Made by a program: the position numbers and the translations under genes. A stretch of DNA of 64,000 nucleotides. Origin: Dehalococcoidia bacterium UBA1141. GTDB taxonomy: Bacteria > Chloroflexota > Dehalococcoidia > Lucifugimonadales > UBA3495. Where the stretch lies: NCBI GenBank assembly GCA_002311385.1, contig DCAE01000109.1, forward strand, positions 128,423-192,422. Reading direction: 5' to 3'. Positions within the stretch are counted from its first letter, which is position 1, and the number at the start of each line of letters is the position of its first letter. Positions 63,764 through 64,000 of the stretch are shown here, piece after piece. The notes beneath the pieces are model-generated. The model was not told the DNA's origin. It saw only the letters and a list, made by a program, of their open reading frames with translations, and ran no database searches.

Positions 63764-64000
63764 TTAGGCCGCCTTGGCTGCGTGGCTTGCTTTGACCAAG
63801 ATTAAGCCGGATTCTCCCTTGTCCACGATAACGTGGTCTTCGGGGAGGAACTCCTGGGACAATATCCCCTTGGACAGCGGGTTTTCCAAGAACCGCTGCA
63901 CCGCCCGACGCAAGGGGCGAGCACCGTACACCGGGTCGTAACCCTCTTGGGCCAGCCACATGCTGGCTGCGGGGGTCAACTCGAAGGTTATGCCCCGGTC
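63764..64000 (-). CDS. Clp ATPase (ClpB/ClpC type), C-terminal end only
   Basis: The frame is open to the window edge and ends at 63764. The 78 visible residues are the D2-small domain end of a Hsp100 ATPase: FELTPAASMWLAQEGYDPVYGARPLRRAVQRFLENPLSKGIL, with the sensor-2 G-A-R-P-L-R-R motif. The rest of the gene lies beyond 64000. The short C-terminus after this block does not settle whether the protein is ClpB (disaggregase) or ClpC (protease partner). Confidence 0.9.
   Translation of the reverse strand, partial: DRGITFELTPAASMWLAQEGYDPVYGARPLRRAVQRFLENPLSKGILSQEFLPEDHVIVDKGESGLILVKASHAAKAA

Noticed and set aside
1..64000. CRISPR arrays, rRNA genes, insertion sequences, prophage
   Set aside because: I saw no regularly spaced repeats, transposase or integrase motifs, or rRNA-like sequence anywhere in the window.

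Overview
The window looks like chromosomal DNA from a free-living, cobalamin-making bacterium, most likely Chloroflexota of the SAR202/Dehalococcoidia type. That placement is inferred from the mix of flavin-dependent acyl-CoA-dehydrogenase-like oxidoreductases, a CaiB-type CoA transferase, lipoproteins with Thr/Pro-rich linkers, secreted beta-propellers and cupredoxins, and frequent TTG/GTG starts. No rRNA, tRNA, CRISPR array, phage or insertion sequence was recognised.

Layout. 1-9.8 kb (+): the end of hemA, then an anaerobic-route corrin-ring operon (cbiC, cbiX, cbiD, cbiT, cbiL, cbiF, cbiG, a flavin oxidoreductase, cbiH) closed by a terminator. cbiE and cbiJ are absent. 10-16.5 kb: a small winged-helix regulator facing a tyrA-aroA-gmk-lipA operon (-), then an NMT1/THI5-like binding protein and an alpha/beta hydrolase (-). 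17-20.4 kb (+): trehalose synthesis (otsA, otsB) and a HAD protein. 20.4-23.1 kb (+): a hybrid histidine kinase with local tandem duplications and a DsbA/FrnE-type protein. 23.2-26.9 kb (-): a coupled heterodimeric ABC exporter. 27.4-34.6 kb: a methyltransferase, a second flavin oxidoreductase, hypothetical proteins, a collagen-like/NHL lipoprotein, a GMC oxidoreductase and an AhpD-like protein. 34.8-36.4 kb: argS. 36.7-43.3 kb (+): an extracytoplasmic copper locus with a double-cupredoxin/propeller lipoprotein and a giant three-module multicopper oxidase. 43.6-50.4 kb (+): mgtE, a cyanophycinase-like peptidase and two paralogous hybrid kinases. 50.5-52.8 kb (-): hisF, a HAD gene and hisIE. 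53-64 kb: small enzymes, hisS, a ketopantoate-reductase-like gene, a CoA transferase, a gamma-carbonic anhydrase, a TPR lipoprotein, a VTT/DedA-type membrane protein and the 3' end of a Clp ATPase.

Main discovery. Three genes within 12 kb (22.5, 27.6 and 34.3 kb) have a single in-frame TGA exactly where their families carry a functional cysteine: U-P-W-C in a DsbA/FrnE thioredoxin fold, C-x-x-U in an AhpD-like protein, and the late conserved Cys of an ArsM-like methyltransferase. In each case a stem-loop lies just downstream, with its apical loop beginning 17-19 nt after the TGA, as bacterial SECIS elements do. The best reading is three selenoproteins.

Second pattern. Between 28 and 48 kb several accessory genes carry single-base frameshifts or nonsense codons (methyltransferase, NHL lipoprotein, cupredoxin lipoprotein, multicopper oxidase twice, first tandem kinase), while core genes in the same stretch are intact. 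This suggests gene decay, although assembly error must be excluded.
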